A DNA stretch of 64,000 bases from Alphaproteobacteria bacterium 46_93_T64. Lineage in GTDB: Bacteria > Pseudomonadota > Alphaproteobacteria > Sneathiellales > Sneathiellaceae. Below, in pieces: positions 1-13,720 of this stretch; the stretch's first letter is position 1, and each line of letters begins with the position of its first letter. The DNA lies in assembly GCA_002163135.1 (NCBI GenBank), contig MAAN01000027.1, positions 62,001 through 126,000 on the forward strand, in the 5' to 3' direction. Position numbers and translations under genes: made by a program. Below the pieces are notes generated by a model. It worked only from the letters and a program-made list of their open reading frames with translations. It was not told where the DNA came from and ran no database searches.

Positions 1-655
<655 letters not shown>

Positions 656-660
656 TTAGA

Positions 661-1491
661 TCAGAGATTTTTAGAAATTTTATCAAACGCGACTAAGTTT
701 GTAAGAAGTGCTTCCATTTGATCAATTGGGACCATGTTAGGTCCATCGGACGGCGCATTGTCAGGATCTTCATGGGTTTCCATGAAAACCATTGCGCATC
801 CTACAGCCACGGCGGCACGAGCTACCACAGGAACGAATTCCCGCTGACCACCAGAAGTGGTCCCATGCCCGCCCGGTTGTTGCACAGAATGCGTTGCATC
901 AAAAACAATTGGGTGTCCGGTTTCAGCCATAATGGGGAGGCCCCGCATATCGCTTACCAAAGTATTGTAGCCGAAGCTTGTTCCGCGATCCGTTAGCAGA
1001 ACGTTCTGATTACCACTTTCCACCAGTTTATTTGCCACATGTTTCATGTCCCAAGGCGCAAGGAATTGCCCCTTCTTGACGTTTACCACATTGCCTGTTT
1101 TCGCAGCTGCAATGAGCAAATCGGTTTGACGACACAAGAACGCAGGAATTTGGATTACATCAACTACAGAGGCGACTTCCGCGCATTGACCTGCATCGTG
1201 TACATCCGTCAAGACCGGAATTTTATATTCTGCTTTGATACGTTCAAAAACCGGAAGTCCCGCATCTATACCCAAGCCACGTTCCGTGTGAAGAGAAGAA
1301 CGGTTGGCTTTATCAAATGATGTTTTGTAAACAAGACCCATGCCAAGCTTGCTGGTTATATCAACCAGCTTGCCTGCCATATCCATCGCATGATCCAAAC
1401 TCTCCATCTGGCAAGGGCCGGCGATCAACGCCAAGGGAAGATCGTTACCAACTTCAAAATTACCGATTTTGACATGGGCAGGTGAGGTCAT
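661..1491 (-). CDS. kdsA: 2-dehydro-3-deoxyphosphooctonate aldolase (KDO-8-P synthase); start moved to [10 protein letters not shown]
   Basis: ORF translation contains [10 protein letters not shown] and [12 protein letters not shown], typical of KdsA; the longer ORF start at 1563 would overlap pyrG. Confidence 0.94.
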   Translation of the reverse strand: MTSPAHVKIGNFEVGNDLPLALIAGPCQMESLDHAMDMAGKLVDITSKLGMGLVYKTSFDKANRSSLHTERGLGIDAGLPVFERIKAEYKIPVLTDVHDAGQCAEVASVVDVIQIPAFLCRQTDLLIAAAKTGNVVNVKKGQFLAPWDMKHVANKLVESGNQNVLLTDRGTSFGYNTLVSDMRGLPIMAETGHPIVFDATHSVQQPGGHGTTSGGQREFVPVVARAAVAVGCAMVFMETHEDPDNAPSDGPNMVPIDQMEALLTNLVAFDKISKNL

Positions 1492-1516
1492 TCTATTTCC
1501 AATTTTCAGGTCGTAA

Positions 1517-3157
<1,641 letters not shown>

Positions 3158-3222
3158 CTATATTTAAACTTTTTGGGTTCGTGAAGTAAAAGAACAGAAA
3201 ATTTCCGTCCTCGATGAAATTT

Positions 3223-3543
3223 TTACTGAGTCGATAAAGGTGCCGCAGGTTCAGCAGGCGCATCCTGTGCCGCCGGAGCTGTCATTGCTGGCTGATCCAA
3301 AATGGATGTTGGCGTGTTATGAGAGCCGCTCATAATAGCAAGAACAATACTGGTTCCAAAAAAGGCTGCGGCCAAAACCGCTGTTGTTCTAGTCAGCAAG
3401 TTTGCAGCACCACGGCCAGTCATAACACCACCTTGTCCACCGCCACCCATACCCAACGCACCACCTTCGGAACGCTGCAATAAAACGACGCCAATCAAAA
3501 ATACCGCGATCATAACGTGAACGACCAATAGAACTGTTTCCAT
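3223..3543 (-). CDS. secG: Preprotein translocase subunit SecG
   Basis: Small two-TM protein with VLLQRSEGGALGMGGG, next to tpiA. Confidence 0.92.
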   Translation of the reverse strand: METVLLVVHVMIAVFLIGVVLLQRSEGGALGMGGGGQGGVMTGRGAANLLTRTTAVLAAAFFGTSIVLAIMSGSHNTPTSILDQPAMTAPAAQDAPAEPAAPLSTQ

Positions 3544-3650
3544 AATCCTAGTTTTCCCGGATAATGAGCGGCATAACCGCCTTAGGTTTCAAGCATAATT
3601 GCACGGCTTCTACACCAATGCACAAAGAATTACCAGACATATATATGTCT

Positions 3651-4412
3651 TTAGATACTTGTTTCAACAATCGGCCAGAAATCTCCAGCCTTTAAACTTG
3701 CACCGCCAACAAGACCACCGTTGACATGCTCAAGCGCCATCAATTCTGCAGCGTTGCTTCCCTTGACAGAGCCACCATAAAGCAATCGAACACCATCCGC
3801 ATCAGACATCACAGATTTGAGATCCGAACGAATATGAGCATGAACTTCCGCGACATCGTCGGGTGTCGGTGTTTTTCCCGTGCCAATGGCCCAAACCGGT
3901 TCATAAGCGACGACAGTATTCTGCGCGGTCACATCACTCGGAAGTGAATTTTTAACCTGATTAGAAATAACAGATAGTGTTTTACCACTTTCACGCTCTT
4001 CCAATGTCTCGCCAACACAAACAATAGCAATTAATCCTGCTGCAATTGCAGCTTCAGCCTTGGCTTTGACAACTTCATTTGTTTCCAGATGATCCGTACG
4101 GCGCTCTGAATGACCTACGATACAATAAGTCGCGCCAGCATCTTTCAACATTTCTGCGCTGATATCGCCTGTGTGGGCACCGGACACATTCATGTGACAG
4201 TCCTGGCCGCCAATTTGTACGTTAGTCCCCTTAGTAAGGGTTACCATTTCACGAACGATAAGCGCAGGAGGGCAAATAAGGATGTCACAACCGACGTCTT
4301 TATATTCAGAAGCCTGTTCAACAAGGTCCGTTAACTGGGCCGCTGATTCACTACCAAGACCATTCATTTTCCAGTTACCGGCAATTAATGGACGCACACT
4401 CATGCTCTTCAC
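3651..4412 (-). CDS. tpiA: Triose-phosphate isomerase
   Basis: [34 protein letters not shown] motifs. Start may be the internal Met at 4403. Confidence 0.96.
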   Translation of the reverse strand: MKSMSVRPLIAGNWKMNGLGSESAAQLTDLVEQASEYKDVGCDILICPPALIVREMVTLTKGTNVQIGGQDCHMNVSGAHTGDISAEMLKDAGATYCIVGHSERRTDHLETNEVVKAKAEAAIAAGLIAIVCVGETLEERESGKTLSVISNQVKNSLPSDVTAQNTVVAYEPVWAIGTGKTPTPDDVAEVHAHIRSDLKSVMSDADGVRLLYGGSVKGSNAAELMALEHVNGGLVGGASLKAGDFWPIVETSI

Positions 4413-4606
4413 CCCTCATTGATTTTGCGATTACATGTTGTTTTTGAACAATTCCTGCCCATATGCCATTTTTTTACGGAGAAAGATACCGCTTTACGAA
4501 TTTCCGTATTGCGGCGAGCAACCATTAACTCCTATCATGTCGCGCTGCGGTGGGTTTTAGCCTGCCGTATAAGGGTTTAAACTAAAGAAACAAGTGTTGG
4601 AAAATC

Positions 4607-6481
4607 ATGCTTCACACGATGCGTAAAGGAGCCAGTGGATGGCTCGCCAAAGGAATGTTAGTACTTCTAGTCGGCTCTTTTGCCGTTTGGGGAATTGGCA
4701 GTGACATGCTCGGCAGTTCTGTCGGAAGTGACGTTATTGAAGCAGGTAACCAAAAGATATCTCTTGGTGAATTCCAACGCGAGTATAGAAATAGAGTTAA
4801 TCAGGTTTCTCAATATACCGGACGCCAACTTACAGCTGAACAAGCGCGTCAATTTGGTGTCGCGAAATCGACTGAACTCACCATTGTTAAGCGGCTACTC
4901 GAAGCGGAGAGAACTCAAGAATTGGGTCTCGGCGTTGACGACACTGCGGTACTGGATGAAATTCGGAACGGCGCTGGCTTCAAAAATGAGGCAGGTGTTT
5001 TCGATCGCTTCCGCTTTGAACAAGCACTTCGCCAAAACGGTTACTCCGAAGGTGAATACCTTGAAATTCTTCGCGGCGAAATCAAACGGCGCCAGCTAAC
5101 AGACAGCTTTATCCTCCCGATATCAACTGCGCCTGCTATATTGGTCGACACATTATTCAAACATCATTTGGAAAAACGTAGCGCCAATTACATTGAAATT
5201 CTTGACGCAGAAGTTGGTGCGGCTCCAGCCCCAATGGACGAACAACTTACAAAATATATTGAGGAGAACAAGGCACGTTACACAGCCCCTGAATATAGAA
5301 AAGCGAAATTCCTGTTCCTGACACCTGAAAAATTCACTGAAAAAGTAACAGTTACACCGGAACAGCTTCAAGAGGAGTACGATGGCCGATCCAGCGAATT
5401 TAACATCGTGGAAAGACGCGCGATCCATCAGATGATTTTTGAAAACGAAACATCTGCACAGGACGCGGCCGCTAAACTGGTTGGCGGTGCCGACTTTGCT
5501 GGTGTTGCAAAGGACTTGCTACAATTAACTCCTGCAGACATTGATTTAGGTCAAATCGGTCGTACCGATCTCTTGGACGAATTGCAGGGTCCGGTTTTTT
5601 CTGCTCCAGAAGGCGGTGTTACGGTTCCAGTTAAAACAATTCTCGGGTGGCATTTGGTCAAAGTCGTCAAAATTGACGAAGCCCACACAAGACAGCTGGA
5701 TGAAGTGAAGGACCAACTGTCAACGGCAATCGCCCTCCGCGGTGCAACTGACCTTATGTATGAAGCCGCAACTCAGCTACAAGATGAGTTTGCAGGCGGT
5801 GCAAGTGTTGAAGAAGCTGCTGCTGCAATCGGTATCAAAGCAGAAGATCTCGGCTGGACCGATGCGACAGGCCGCGGTGAAGACGGAAAACCATCCGCGA
5901 AACTTCCTCCCCAACCTGAATTTGTCACGCAACTTTTTGCGGCGAACAAAGGGGATGACGTTGATCTGACTGAAACCACCAGCGGCACTTATTTCGCCAT
6001 CCAACTTTCCGATACGCAAGTGACAGCGCTTAAAGGGCTGGATAAAGTTCGCGGCGAGGCCACAACTGCATGGCAGGCTAACTGGCAACATGATGAGAAC
6101 AAAAAGAAAGCAGAAGCGTTACTTGAAAAAGCTAAAGGTGGAACTGCTTTATCCTCACTTGGCTCTGATTTGAAAATTTCAGCATCTGGCACACGCGCTG
6201 GCCCAATCGTCGGGTTCTCCGCCGCCGCGATTACTGAGCTTTTTGCACTTGATAATAACGGCTTTGCCCTTGCCAATAATGAGCAAGGAAACGGGTATGT
6301 CCTTCTTAGCCTTAAAGATGTGATCGCGGCAGACCGGGTTGCTGAAAAACAAATTCTGGATCAACTTAAAAATGATCTGAAAACAGGTTTCCAGCAGGAT
6401 ATCGCACTGCAATATCAAGTGTATCTTGAAAAGAAAATTGGCTACTCCGTTAAGGAAAGCCTGATCAGGGATTATTTCTAA
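4607..6481 (+). CDS. ppiD: SurA N-domain / PpiC-type peptidylprolyl isomerase (PpiD-like periplasmic folding factor)
   Basis: N-terminal TM anchor (GWLAKGMLVLLVGSFAVWGI), SurA_N-like region and parvulin-like region (RRAIHQMIF...GWHLVKV). Confidence 0.82.
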   Translation: MLHTMRKGASGWLAKGMLVLLVGSFAVWGIGSDMLGSSVGSDVIEAGNQKISLGEFQREYRNRVNQVSQYTGRQLTAEQARQFGVAKSTELTIVKRLLEAERTQELGLGVDDTAVLDEIRNGAGFKNEAGVFDRFRFEQALRQNGYSEGEYLEILRGEIKRRQLTDSFILPISTAPAILVDTLFKHHLEKRSANYIEILDAEVGAAPAPMDEQLTKYIEENKARYTAPEYRKAKFLFLTPEKFTEKVTVTPEQLQEEYDGRSSEFNIVERRAIHQMIFENETSAQDAAAKLVGGADFAGVAKDLLQLTPADIDLGQIGRTDLLDELQGPVFSAPEGGVTVPVKTILGWHLVKVVKIDEAHTRQLDEVKDQLSTAIALRGATDLMYEAATQLQDEFAGGASVEEAAAAIGIKAEDLGWTDATGRGEDGKPSAKLPPQPEFVTQLFAANKGDDVDLTETTSGTYFAIQLSDTQVTALKGLDKVRGEATTAWQANWQHDENKKKAEALLEKAKGGTALSSLGSDLKISASGTRAGPIVGFSAAAITELFALDNNGFALANNEQGNGYVLLSLKDVIAADRVAEKQILDQLKNDLKTGFQQDIALQYQVYLEKKIGYSVKESLIRDYF

Positions 6482-6484
6482 ACC

Positions 6485-8002
6485 ATGTCTATACAGCCTG
6501 CTTTTTCTGAATTTAGTGAAGGCTTTAATCAAGGGAACTCCCAGATACTCTGGACAACCCTTGTTGCAGATCTGGAAACACCTGTTTCTGCAATAATGAA
6601 GCTCGCGGAAGGAAAAGCAAATTCCTTCCTCCTTGAATCTGTAGAAGGTGGCGCTGTGCGCGGCCGATATTCCATTATTGGGATGAAGCCTGACTTAATC
6701 TGGCGATGCGATGGCAAACAAGCACGCATCAATCGCACTGCTCGCTTTGATCCGGAGGCATTCATAGCCTGCGACAAGCCCGTATTGGATAGCTTGCAGG
6801 CTCTGATTGACGAAAGCCATATTGATTTGCCCCCTCACCTGCCACCAATGGCTGCGGGTCTCGTGGGATACATGTCATATGACACTGTCCGTCTGGTTGA
6901 AGATATCCCAGATGGTAATCCCAACGAACTTGGACTGCCGGACGGCATGTTTATTCGTCCGACTGTGATGGTTATTTTTGATAGCATCCTAGACGTCGTG
7001 ACGATTGTAACACCTGTTTGGGTAGGCGACGGTCGTTCTGCACAAACAGCCTATAATCATGCCGCTGAAAGACTATCAGACGCCGTTAATGATTTCTCAC
7101 GTAGTCTGCCGCATACAGTCTCATCTGACATGACAACTGCAGATCTGCCAGAACCTGTTTCTAACACCAGCAAAGAAGAGTTCTTTGCTATGGTGGAAAA
7201 AGCTAAAGACTACATCCGTGCGGGTGATATTTTCCAAGTGGTGCCAAGCCAACGCTTTGAAATGCCGTTTGAACTTCCGTCTCTGTCTCTATACCGAGCT
7301 CTTAGAAGAACAAATCCATCTCCGTTTATGTTCTATCTGAATTTTGGCGAGTTCTCGGTTGTCGGCTCCAGCCCGGAAATTTTGGTACGGTTGCGCGACG
7401 AGAAGGTCACTATTAGACCAATCGCCGGAACGCGGCCCCGCGGGGCAACCCCGGCTGAAGATAAAGCTCTAGCTGAAGATCTTTTGAGTGATCCTAAAGA
7501 ACTAGCGGAACATTTGATGCTGCTGGACCTTGGCCGAAATGATGTTGGTCGTGTAGCCCGTATTGGAAGTGTCACTGTTACCGAGAAAATGATCATCGAG
7601 AATTATTCTCATGTGATGCATATCGTTTCCAACGTCGAAGGTGATATTCAAGAAGGCCTAACTGCGATTGACGCTTTGAAGGCTGGCTTCCCGGCAGGAA
7701 CCGTATCTGGCGCGCCAAAAGTTCGAGCGATGGAAATCATTGACGAGCTTGAAAAATCTCGCCGCGGTGTTTACGGCGGTGCTGTTGGATATTTCTCTGC
7801 TAATGGCTCTATGGATACCTGTATTGCCCTTCGCACAGCAGTTTTAAAAGACAACAAGATTTATATTCAGGCTGGCGGCGGCGTTGTTGCGGACAGCGAT
7901 CCGGAAGCGGAATATCAAGAGACTGTAAACAAAGCTAAAGCCCTTGTGAGAGCAACACAGGAAGCTGTGCGTTTTGCGTCTGAAGGTAGCGGTAACCGAT
8001 AA
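6485..8002 (+). CDS. trpE: Anthranilate synthase component I
   Basis: GDIFQVVPSQRF, GSSPEILVR, IRPIAGTRPRG, GTVSGAPKVRAMEIIDELE motifs. Confidence 0.96.
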   Translation: MSIQPAFSEFSEGFNQGNSQILWTTLVADLETPVSAIMKLAEGKANSFLLESVEGGAVRGRYSIIGMKPDLIWRCDGKQARINRTARFDPEAFIACDKPVLDSLQALIDESHIDLPPHLPPMAAGLVGYMSYDTVRLVEDIPDGNPNELGLPDGMFIRPTVMVIFDSILDVVTIVTPVWVGDGRSAQTAYNHAAERLSDAVNDFSRSLPHTVSSDMTTADLPEPVSNTSKEEFFAMVEKAKDYIRAGDIFQVVPSQRFEMPFELPSLSLYRALRRTNPSPFMFYLNFGEFSVVGSSPEILVRLRDEKVTIRPIAGTRPRGATPAEDKALAEDLLSDPKELAEHLMLLDLGRNDVGRVARIGSVTVTEKMIIENYSHVMHIVSNVEGDIQEGLTAIDALKAGFPAGTVSGAPKVRAMEIIDELEKSRRGVYGGAVGYFSANGSMDTCIALRTAVLKDNKIYIQAGGGVVADSDPEAEYQETVNKAKALVRATQEAVRFASEGSGNR

Positions 8003-8020
8003 CGATATATAAATCGGGTT

Positions 8021-9226
8021 TTAGTTTCTCTTGGCGACTTTGCGTGAAAGCGCAGCAGTGACTGGGATAAATTGAAACCCGTTTTTCTTTGCTTGCGGGA
8101 TCCACTTTGCCAACGCTTCTATTGTTTCCGGATATGGATGACCGATGGCAATAGCGATGCCTTTTTTCCGCGCTTGCTGTTCAACTTTCGCTAATTGTTG
8201 ATTAATCGCAGACACGCTGATTTCATTATCGATAAAGACGTCCCTGTTGCCGGTTGGCATCTTACGCTCTTTCGCAAGCTGATAGCCTTTGCTCTTGGCA
8301 GTGGTCCGACTATCCAGAAAAAGAAGCCCCTCGCTCGCCAGAATATCCATAACAACCTTCATACCAGGCTCATAGGCAGTAAACTTACTTCCCATATGGT
8401 TATTTACTCCGACGTAACCTGTAAATTGCGCCAGATTTTTTAGTGTGCGGCGACGTATTTCGTCAGCACTTAGTGCTTGCAACAGCGCATCCGGTCCCGG
8501 GTCAGCAGAAGCACGAGAAGGCTCCATCGGCAAATGAAGCATCACCTCATGCCCGCGTTCACGTGTTAGATCGGAAAATTCTTTTAACCGCTTGCCATAA
8601 GGTAAAAACGACAACGTCAGCGGCGCGGGAAGAGCGATAAGATCCTGCACACGCTTCGTGTTAAGGCCGACATCGTCAATCACCATGGCAATAACAGGAT
8701 TACCGGTTAAAACCGGAAATGCCGCTGCATATTTCTGCCATTTGGGGAGTTCGGTCTTGTTTACGGTTTTAGAGATTATCTCTGACGGCGGAAGCGCTGC
8801 TATTTCCACGTCTTTGTCCGGCGTCATCTCAACTACTACTGAGCCTGTCGGAGCAAGTCGGTAATCTGAAGGATCATATTCAAGTGCATCAACAGGATTA
8901 CTTGACGGATCATTCTTAGTCTCGGTTAAAATCTCTTCTCTTTCCAGAACTGTGACTTCGCGCTCTGCAGTTTGTATCTTGCCGGAACGGACATCATTTT
9001 TTGTGTCCATAGCTGTAGTCTGCTCATCGGGGTTTTCATTTTTTATGAACCCTCCAACAAACATTCCAGTCATCAAACTAAATAAAAGTATAGCGGCGCA
9101 CAGAGTTATTACCCGGACCGGAGAATCCAGCAGAATTTCAAGAGAAGACCTTTCATCTTCTAATTTCACCTTCGTTTGTTTAGTACCCGGCATAAAGATT
9201 TTGCACTCTCGAGAATTCGAATTCAA
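8021..9226 (-). CDS. Divergent polysaccharide deacetylase family protein (YibQ-like)
   Basis: AMVIDDVGLN, HEVMLHLPMEP, NNHMGSKFT, AIAIGHPYPETIEAL motifs; N-terminal TM. Confidence 0.82.
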   Translation of the reverse strand: MNSNSRECKIFMPGTKQTKVKLEDERSSLEILLDSPVRVITLCAAILLFSLMTGMFVGGFIKNENPDEQTTAMDTKNDVRSGKIQTAEREVTVLEREEILTETKNDPSSNPVDALEYDPSDYRLAPTGSVVVEMTPDKDVEIAALPPSEIISKTVNKTELPKWQKYAAAFPVLTGNPVIAMVIDDVGLNTKRVQDLIALPAPLTLSFLPYGKRLKEFSDLTRERGHEVMLHLPMEPSRASADPGPDALLQALSADEIRRRTLKNLAQFTGYVGVNNHMGSKFTAYEPGMKVVMDILASEGLLFLDSRTTAKSKGYQLAKERKMPTGNRDVFIDNEISVSAINQQLAKVEQQARKKGIAIAIGHPYPETIEALAKWIPQAKKNGFQFIPVTAALSRKVAKRN

Positions 9227-9494
9227 ATAACTAAAGGGTTGTCTGTTTGGGGTAAAGCGACTTCTTGTTCTTTTCTAGTCATCACCTTTCCCACAATGCC
9301 AAAAGAAACTATTTAGCGAATATGTCAATAGCGAGACAACAGTTTCATATCCTTGAAAAATAAAGCAACAATATACAAAATGGACACTTGACGCAGGGCG
9401 AAAAGCATAGAAACTAGGGCCAATATGCCTTTAATTTTCTACAGAGACATAAACGTTCTATCCGAACTTAATAAAAGTCTCGTAAGTTGCTGAT

Positions 9495-10088
9495 ATGATA
9501 ACACTTATTGATAATTATGATAGCTTTACGTATAATCTCGTTCACTTCTTGGGCGAACTTGGTGCAGACGTAAAAGTCTATCGCAATGATGTAATTTCTG
9601 TTGAGGAAGTACTGGCAGAAAAGCCAGCGGGTATAGTTTTGTCACCTGGCCCCTGCACACCTGATAAGGCTGGTATCTGTCTAGAGATGGTAAAAAAAGC
9701 CGCGGCAACTAAAACACCCTTACTTGGCGTTTGTCTTGGGCATCAATCATTGGGCCAAGTATTTGGCGGAAAAGTCATTCGAGCCGAGCAGCTAATGCAC
9801 GGGAAAACCTCGCCAATATCACATAAGAGTGTTGGTGTTTTTGAGAACCTCTCAAATCCATTTACCGCGACCCGATATCATTCCCTAATTGTTGAACGTG
9901 AGAGCCTTCCCGATTGCTTTGATATTACAGCTGAAACAGAAGATGGCGTGATTATGGGCCTTCAACACAAAGAGTTTCCATTGCACGGGGTTCAATTCCA
10001 TCCGGAAAGCATCGCCTCTGAAGAAGGACATGCTCTTCTTCGCAATTTCTTGAAATTAACGGGTGAACCCCTTAAAGCGGCAGCATAA
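9495..10088 (+). CDS. trpG: Anthranilate synthase component II (glutamine amidotransferase)
   Basis: [52 protein letters not shown]. Confidence 0.96.
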   Translation: MITLIDNYDSFTYNLVHFLGELGADVKVYRNDVISVEEVLAEKPAGIVLSPGPCTPDKAGICLEMVKKAAATKTPLLGVCLGHQSLGQVFGGKVIRAEQLMHGKTSPISHKSVGVFENLSNPFTATRYHSLIVERESLPDCFDITAETEDGVIMGLQHKEFPLHGVQFHPESIASEEGHALLRNFLKLTGEPLKAAA

Positions 10089-11120
10089 ATGAGTGTTTCA
10101 AAAAACTTTAAGGGTCTAATCGCAAAAATTGCGTCTGGCGAAACGTTAACGCAAGTAGAGGCAAAACTGGCCTTTAGTACCATTCTTTCTGGTGATGCGA
10201 CACCATCGCAAATGGGCGCCTTTCTATTGGGGTTACACCTTCGCGGCGAAACCACCGATGAAATGATTGGCGGCGTTTCTGTTCTTCGTGAAAAAGCGAA
10301 ATACATCACAGCCCCAGAAGGTGCGATTGATCTTGTTGGTACAGGCGGTGATGGCTATGGCACGTTGAACATTTCAACGGCCGCAGCATTCGTTGTCGCA
10401 GGTGCTGGTGTTCCTGTTGCAAAACACGGAAACAAAGCCGCGTCATCAAAATCTGGGACAGCAGATGTTCAGGCTGAGCTCGGCATTAACACGGAATGCG
10501 ATCTGTCCCTTACTGAAAAGGCAGTTCACGAGGCTGGTATCGGTTTTATGGTTGCCTACCGTCACCACGGTGCTATGCGCCATGTAGGACCAACACGAGT
10601 TGAATTGGGCATTCGGACAATCTTCAACCTTCTGGGCGTTATGTCCAACCCTGCCGCTGTTAAACGACAATTAACCGGTGTTTATGATCCAAGGTGGATG
10701 CTGCCAATGGCACAGACACTCCAACAACTGGGATCAGAGCATGTCTGGATTATGCACGGATCCGATGGTCTTGATGAATTGACGACAACTGGCCCATCTT
10801 ATGTTGCTGAACTTAAAGACGGTAAAATTCGCGAGTTTGAAATCACCCCGGAAGAAGTTGGCCTTCCTCGCGCCACACTGGCTGATATTACTGGCGGTAC
10901 GCCAGCGGAAAATGCCAAGGCACTCATGGCGCTGCTCAAAGGTGAACACAGCGCATACCGCGATATTACATTGTTGAACGCTGGCGCCGGTTTGGTTGTT
11001 GGTGGTAAATGCGACACCGTAAAAGATGGTATAGCGCTTGCCGCTGAAGCAATTGACAACGGTAAAGCACTCCATGCCATGGAAGAACTTAAACGTATTA
11101 CAAATCTGACTGTATCTTAA
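10089..11120 (+). CDS. trpD: Anthranilate phosphoribosyltransferase
   Basis: DLVGTGGDGYGTLNISTAAAFVVAGAGVPVAKHGNKAASSKSGTADV. Confidence 0.97.
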   Translation: MSVSKNFKGLIAKIASGETLTQVEAKLAFSTILSGDATPSQMGAFLLGLHLRGETTDEMIGGVSVLREKAKYITAPEGAIDLVGTGGDGYGTLNISTAAAFVVAGAGVPVAKHGNKAASSKSGTADVQAELGINTECDLSLTEKAVHEAGIGFMVAYRHHGAMRHVGPTRVELGIRTIFNLLGVMSNPAAVKRQLTGVYDPRWMLPMAQTLQQLGSEHVWIMHGSDGLDELTTTGPSYVAELKDGKIREFEITPEEVGLPRATLADITGGTPAENAKALMALLKGEHSAYRDITLLNAGAGLVVGGKCDTVKDGIALAAEAIDNGKALHAMEELKRITNLTVS

Positions 11121-11123
11121 ATT

Positions 11124-11915
11124 ATGAGCATTCTTGCAAAAATCTGCGCGGACAAACGCGAACATATCCTAGGCTGTAAAGCCAACAAATCTTATGCAAC
11201 ACTCGAAGCAGAAGCGAAACTGGCTTCTGCACCCCGAGGCTTTGTAAATGCGCTTCGAGCGGCACGTGAGGATGGACGTTATGGTCTTATTGCGGAAGTT
11301 AAAAAAGCATCCCCTTCCAAAGGGCTTATCCGCGAAGACTTCAATCCGCCCGAACTTGCCAAGGCATATGAAGACGGCGGTGCAACTTGCCTCTCTATAT
11401 TGACAGACATTCCGTATTTTCAAGGCGCTGACGAATATCTAGTGGCAGCACGTGCTGCGGTCTCCCTTCCCGTTCTGCGGAAGGATTTCATGTTGGACCC
11501 GTATCAGGTTATGGAAGCTCGGGCCCTAGGGGCTGACTGCATTCTACTCATCATGGCTGCCCTTTCTGATGCACAGGCACAAGAGCTGGAAGCTGCAGCG
11601 TTTGACCTTGGCATGGATGTCTTGATCGAAGTACATGATGCTGAAGAGCTTGGACGTACGTCATGCCTAAAAAGCCCTCTGATCGGTGTTAATAACCGTA
11701 ATTTGAAAACACTTGAAGTCAACATTGCGACGACAGAAGCTTTGTCAAAAGGCCTTCCCAGTGATTGCATTGCAGTAAGCGAAAGTGGCTTGTACACGCC
11801 AGCGGATTTATCCCGCATGGAAAAAGCTGGCTGTGGTTGTTTCCTTGTCGGGGAAAGTTTAATGCGTCAAGACGATGTAGCTGGGGCTGTTCGTACACTT
11901 TTGACAAAAGCATAA
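11124..11915 (+). CDS. trpC: Indole-3-glycerol phosphate synthase
   Basis: [46 protein letters not shown]. Confidence 0.97.
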   Translation: MSILAKICADKREHILGCKANKSYATLEAEAKLASAPRGFVNALRAAREDGRYGLIAEVKKASPSKGLIREDFNPPELAKAYEDGGATCLSILTDIPYFQGADEYLVAARAAVSLPVLRKDFMLDPYQVMEARALGADCILLIMAALSDAQAQELEAAAFDLGMDVLIEVHDAEELGRTSCLKSPLIGVNNRNLKTLEVNIATTEALSKGLPSDCIAVSESGLYTPADLSRMEKAGCGCFLVGESLMRQDDVAGAVRTLLTKA

Positions 11916-11926
11916 AGGCAAATTTC

Positions 11927-12403
11927 ATGGCAGGTTTTACGCACTTTGATGAAAAAGGCGCGGCTCATATGGTCAATGTGGGCGAAAAGGAAATAACTGA
12001 ACGTAGCGCTACTGCAACCGCGCGGGTTGTTATGCTCCCAGACACCCTGGCACTTATTCAGGACGGTAAAGCCAAAAAAGGTGACGTTCTCGGTGTGGCG
12101 CGGTTGGCAGGTATTATGGCAGCGAAGAAAACACCGGATTTGATCCCCCTTTGCCATCCCCTCGCTCTCACCAATGTGTCAGTTGAATTTGAAATTGATG
12201 AGACATCGAATGCCATTGATATTTTCGCAACATGTAAGCTCAAAGGGCGGACAGGTGTTGAAATGGAAGCCTTAACAGCAGCATCAATTGCAGCACTTAC
12301 CATCTATGACATGTGCAAAGCCATCGACCGCGGAATGGAAATAACAGGAACCCGTCTACTGGAGAAAAGCGGTGGCAAATCAGGGGTTTATAAGGCTCAA
12401 TGA
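11927..12403 (+). CDS. moaC: Cyclic pyranopterin monophosphate synthase MoaC; start set to [11 protein letters not shown]
   Basis: [49 protein letters not shown]; the longer ORF start at 11765 overlaps trpC. Confidence 0.95.
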   Translation: MAGFTHFDEKGAAHMVNVGEKEITERSATATARVVMLPDTLALIQDGKAKKGDVLGVARLAGIMAAKKTPDLIPLCHPLALTNVSVEFEIDETSNAIDIFATCKLKGRTGVEMEALTAASIAALTIYDMCKAIDRGMEITGTRLLEKSGGKSGVYKAQ

Positions 12404-13614
12404 TTTCAGTAGATGAAGCTCGCAACAATATCCTTAAAGAGCTAAAGGCAGTTTCAACCGAAACCGTTTCTGTTGCAGATGCTGCTGGCCGGGTATTGGC
12501 GGAAGACGTCATCGCACGGCGCACGCAACCTCCCGCGGATTTGTCTGCTATGGACGGGTACGCGGTAATAGCGGCTGATGTTGCCACTGTGCCTGTCACA
12601 CTTGACGTAGTGGGTGAAGCTGCCGCAGGTGGATCATATGACGCCGAAGTGACCTCAGGTCAGGCTGTACGCATCTTTACAGGTGCGCCTTTGCCATCTG
12701 GTGCTGATGCCATTGTTATCCAAGAAGATACCCAGCGTAATGGCGACAAAGTGCTTATTGAAGAAGGTGTTTCCACTGGTCGTTACGTGCGTGGTGCTGG
12801 AATTGATTTTCGCGAAGGTGATGCCGGTTTGAGTGCAGGTAAGACTTTGACCGCACGCGACATCGGATTATTAGCTGCCATGAATATTCCGTGGCTTACT
12901 GTTCATCGGAAACCTCGTGTTGCTCTTCTTTCCACAGGCGATGAACTTGTACGTCCTGGAGAACCTGTTGGACCCAATCAGATCATTTCAACAAATAGTC
13001 TGGTTGTTGCTGCAATGATTAATGCAGCCGGTGCTGAAGCCATAGATTTGGGAATTGCAAAGGACAACGAAGCATCCTTGAGACAAATGGCGACCGGTGC
13101 CGCCTCTGCTGATTTACTTGTTACACTCGGCGGTGCCTCCGTTGGTGATCACGATCTGGTGCAATCCGTATTAGGTAAAGAAGGCCTTGAGATTGATTTC
13201 TGGCGAATTGCCATGCGCCCGGGAAAACCTTTGATGTTTGGTGATCTTGCAGGAACTCCCATGCTTGGAATGCCGGGAAATCCGGTTTCTAGCATGATTT
13301 GTAGTTATATATTTTTATACCCTGCCCTTGATGTTCTTATGGGCCGAAAACCACGTATGCCTGTCTATGTACCAGCCATTTTATCGCACGATATAAAAGA
13401 AAATGATCAACGACAGGACTATCAACGGGCATTGATCATTGGCGAAGAAGAGGGCATTCCTTTTATTAAATTGTTTAATAATCAAGATAGCTCACTGCTT
13501 TCATCGCTATCTGCTGCTGATTGCCTGATCAAACGCGCGCCGTTTGCAGAACCTTTGAGCAAAGGAAGCAGAGTAGAAATTATCATGTTGGAAAACGGAT
13601 ATCCCACCTGTTGA
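12400..13614 (+). CDS. moeA: Molybdopterin molybdenumtransferase MoeA
   Basis: [40 protein letters not shown]; 4-bp overlap with moaC. Confidence 0.95.
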   Translation: MISVDEARNNILKELKAVSTETVSVADAAGRVLAEDVIARRTQPPADLSAMDGYAVIAADVATVPVTLDVVGEAAAGGSYDAEVTSGQAVRIFTGAPLPSGADAIVIQEDTQRNGDKVLIEEGVSTGRYVRGAGIDFREGDAGLSAGKTLTARDIGLLAAMNIPWLTVHRKPRVALLSTGDELVRPGEPVGPNQIISTNSLVVAAMINAAGAEAIDLGIAKDNEASLRQMATGAASADLLVTLGGASVGDHDLVQSVLGKEGLEIDFWRIAMRPGKPLMFGDLAGTPMLGMPGNPVSSMICSYIFLYPALDVLMGRKPRMPVYVPAILSHDIKENDQRQDYQRALIIGEEEGIPFIKLFNNQDSSLLSSLSAADCLIKRAPFAEPLSKGSRVEIIMLENGYPTC

Positions 13615-13664
13615 AGCTAAAGACATGGTTAGCAATTGAATTTTACCCCCTTGACGTGCAACCG

Positions 13665-13703
13665 GAACTTTTGTAGAACATTCACAATGTTTTTGTTTTG
13701 TTC
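13665..13703. promoter_or_regulatory. Tandem LexA (SOS) boxes upstream of lexA
   Basis: GAAC-TTTTGTA-GAAC at 13665-13679 (perfect GTTC-N7-GTTC class on the reverse strand) and GTTT-TTGTTTT-GTTC at 13689-13703 (one mismatch), directly before the lexA start. A TTGACG -35-like hexamer sits at 13651-13656. Confidence 0.85.
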
Positions 13704-13720
13704 TAAAGGGGTTGGAACGG

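Noticed and set aside
718-996. Antisense ORFs inside conserved genes (for example 718..996, 1742..2134, 35987..36412, 41520..42005, 57313..57729)
   Set aside because: They lie opposite well-recognised genes with no family resemblance; they are most likely shadow ORFs produced by codon bias.
4680-5099. Overlapping plus-strand ORF within the ppiD-like gene
   Set aside because: Alternate frame of a well-supported CDS; no RBS or recognisable product.
9270-9284. SOS-like GTTC-N7-GTCA upstream of trpG (TTGTTCTTTTCTAGTCA)
   Set aside because: The second half-site does not match GTTC and there is no SOS rationale.
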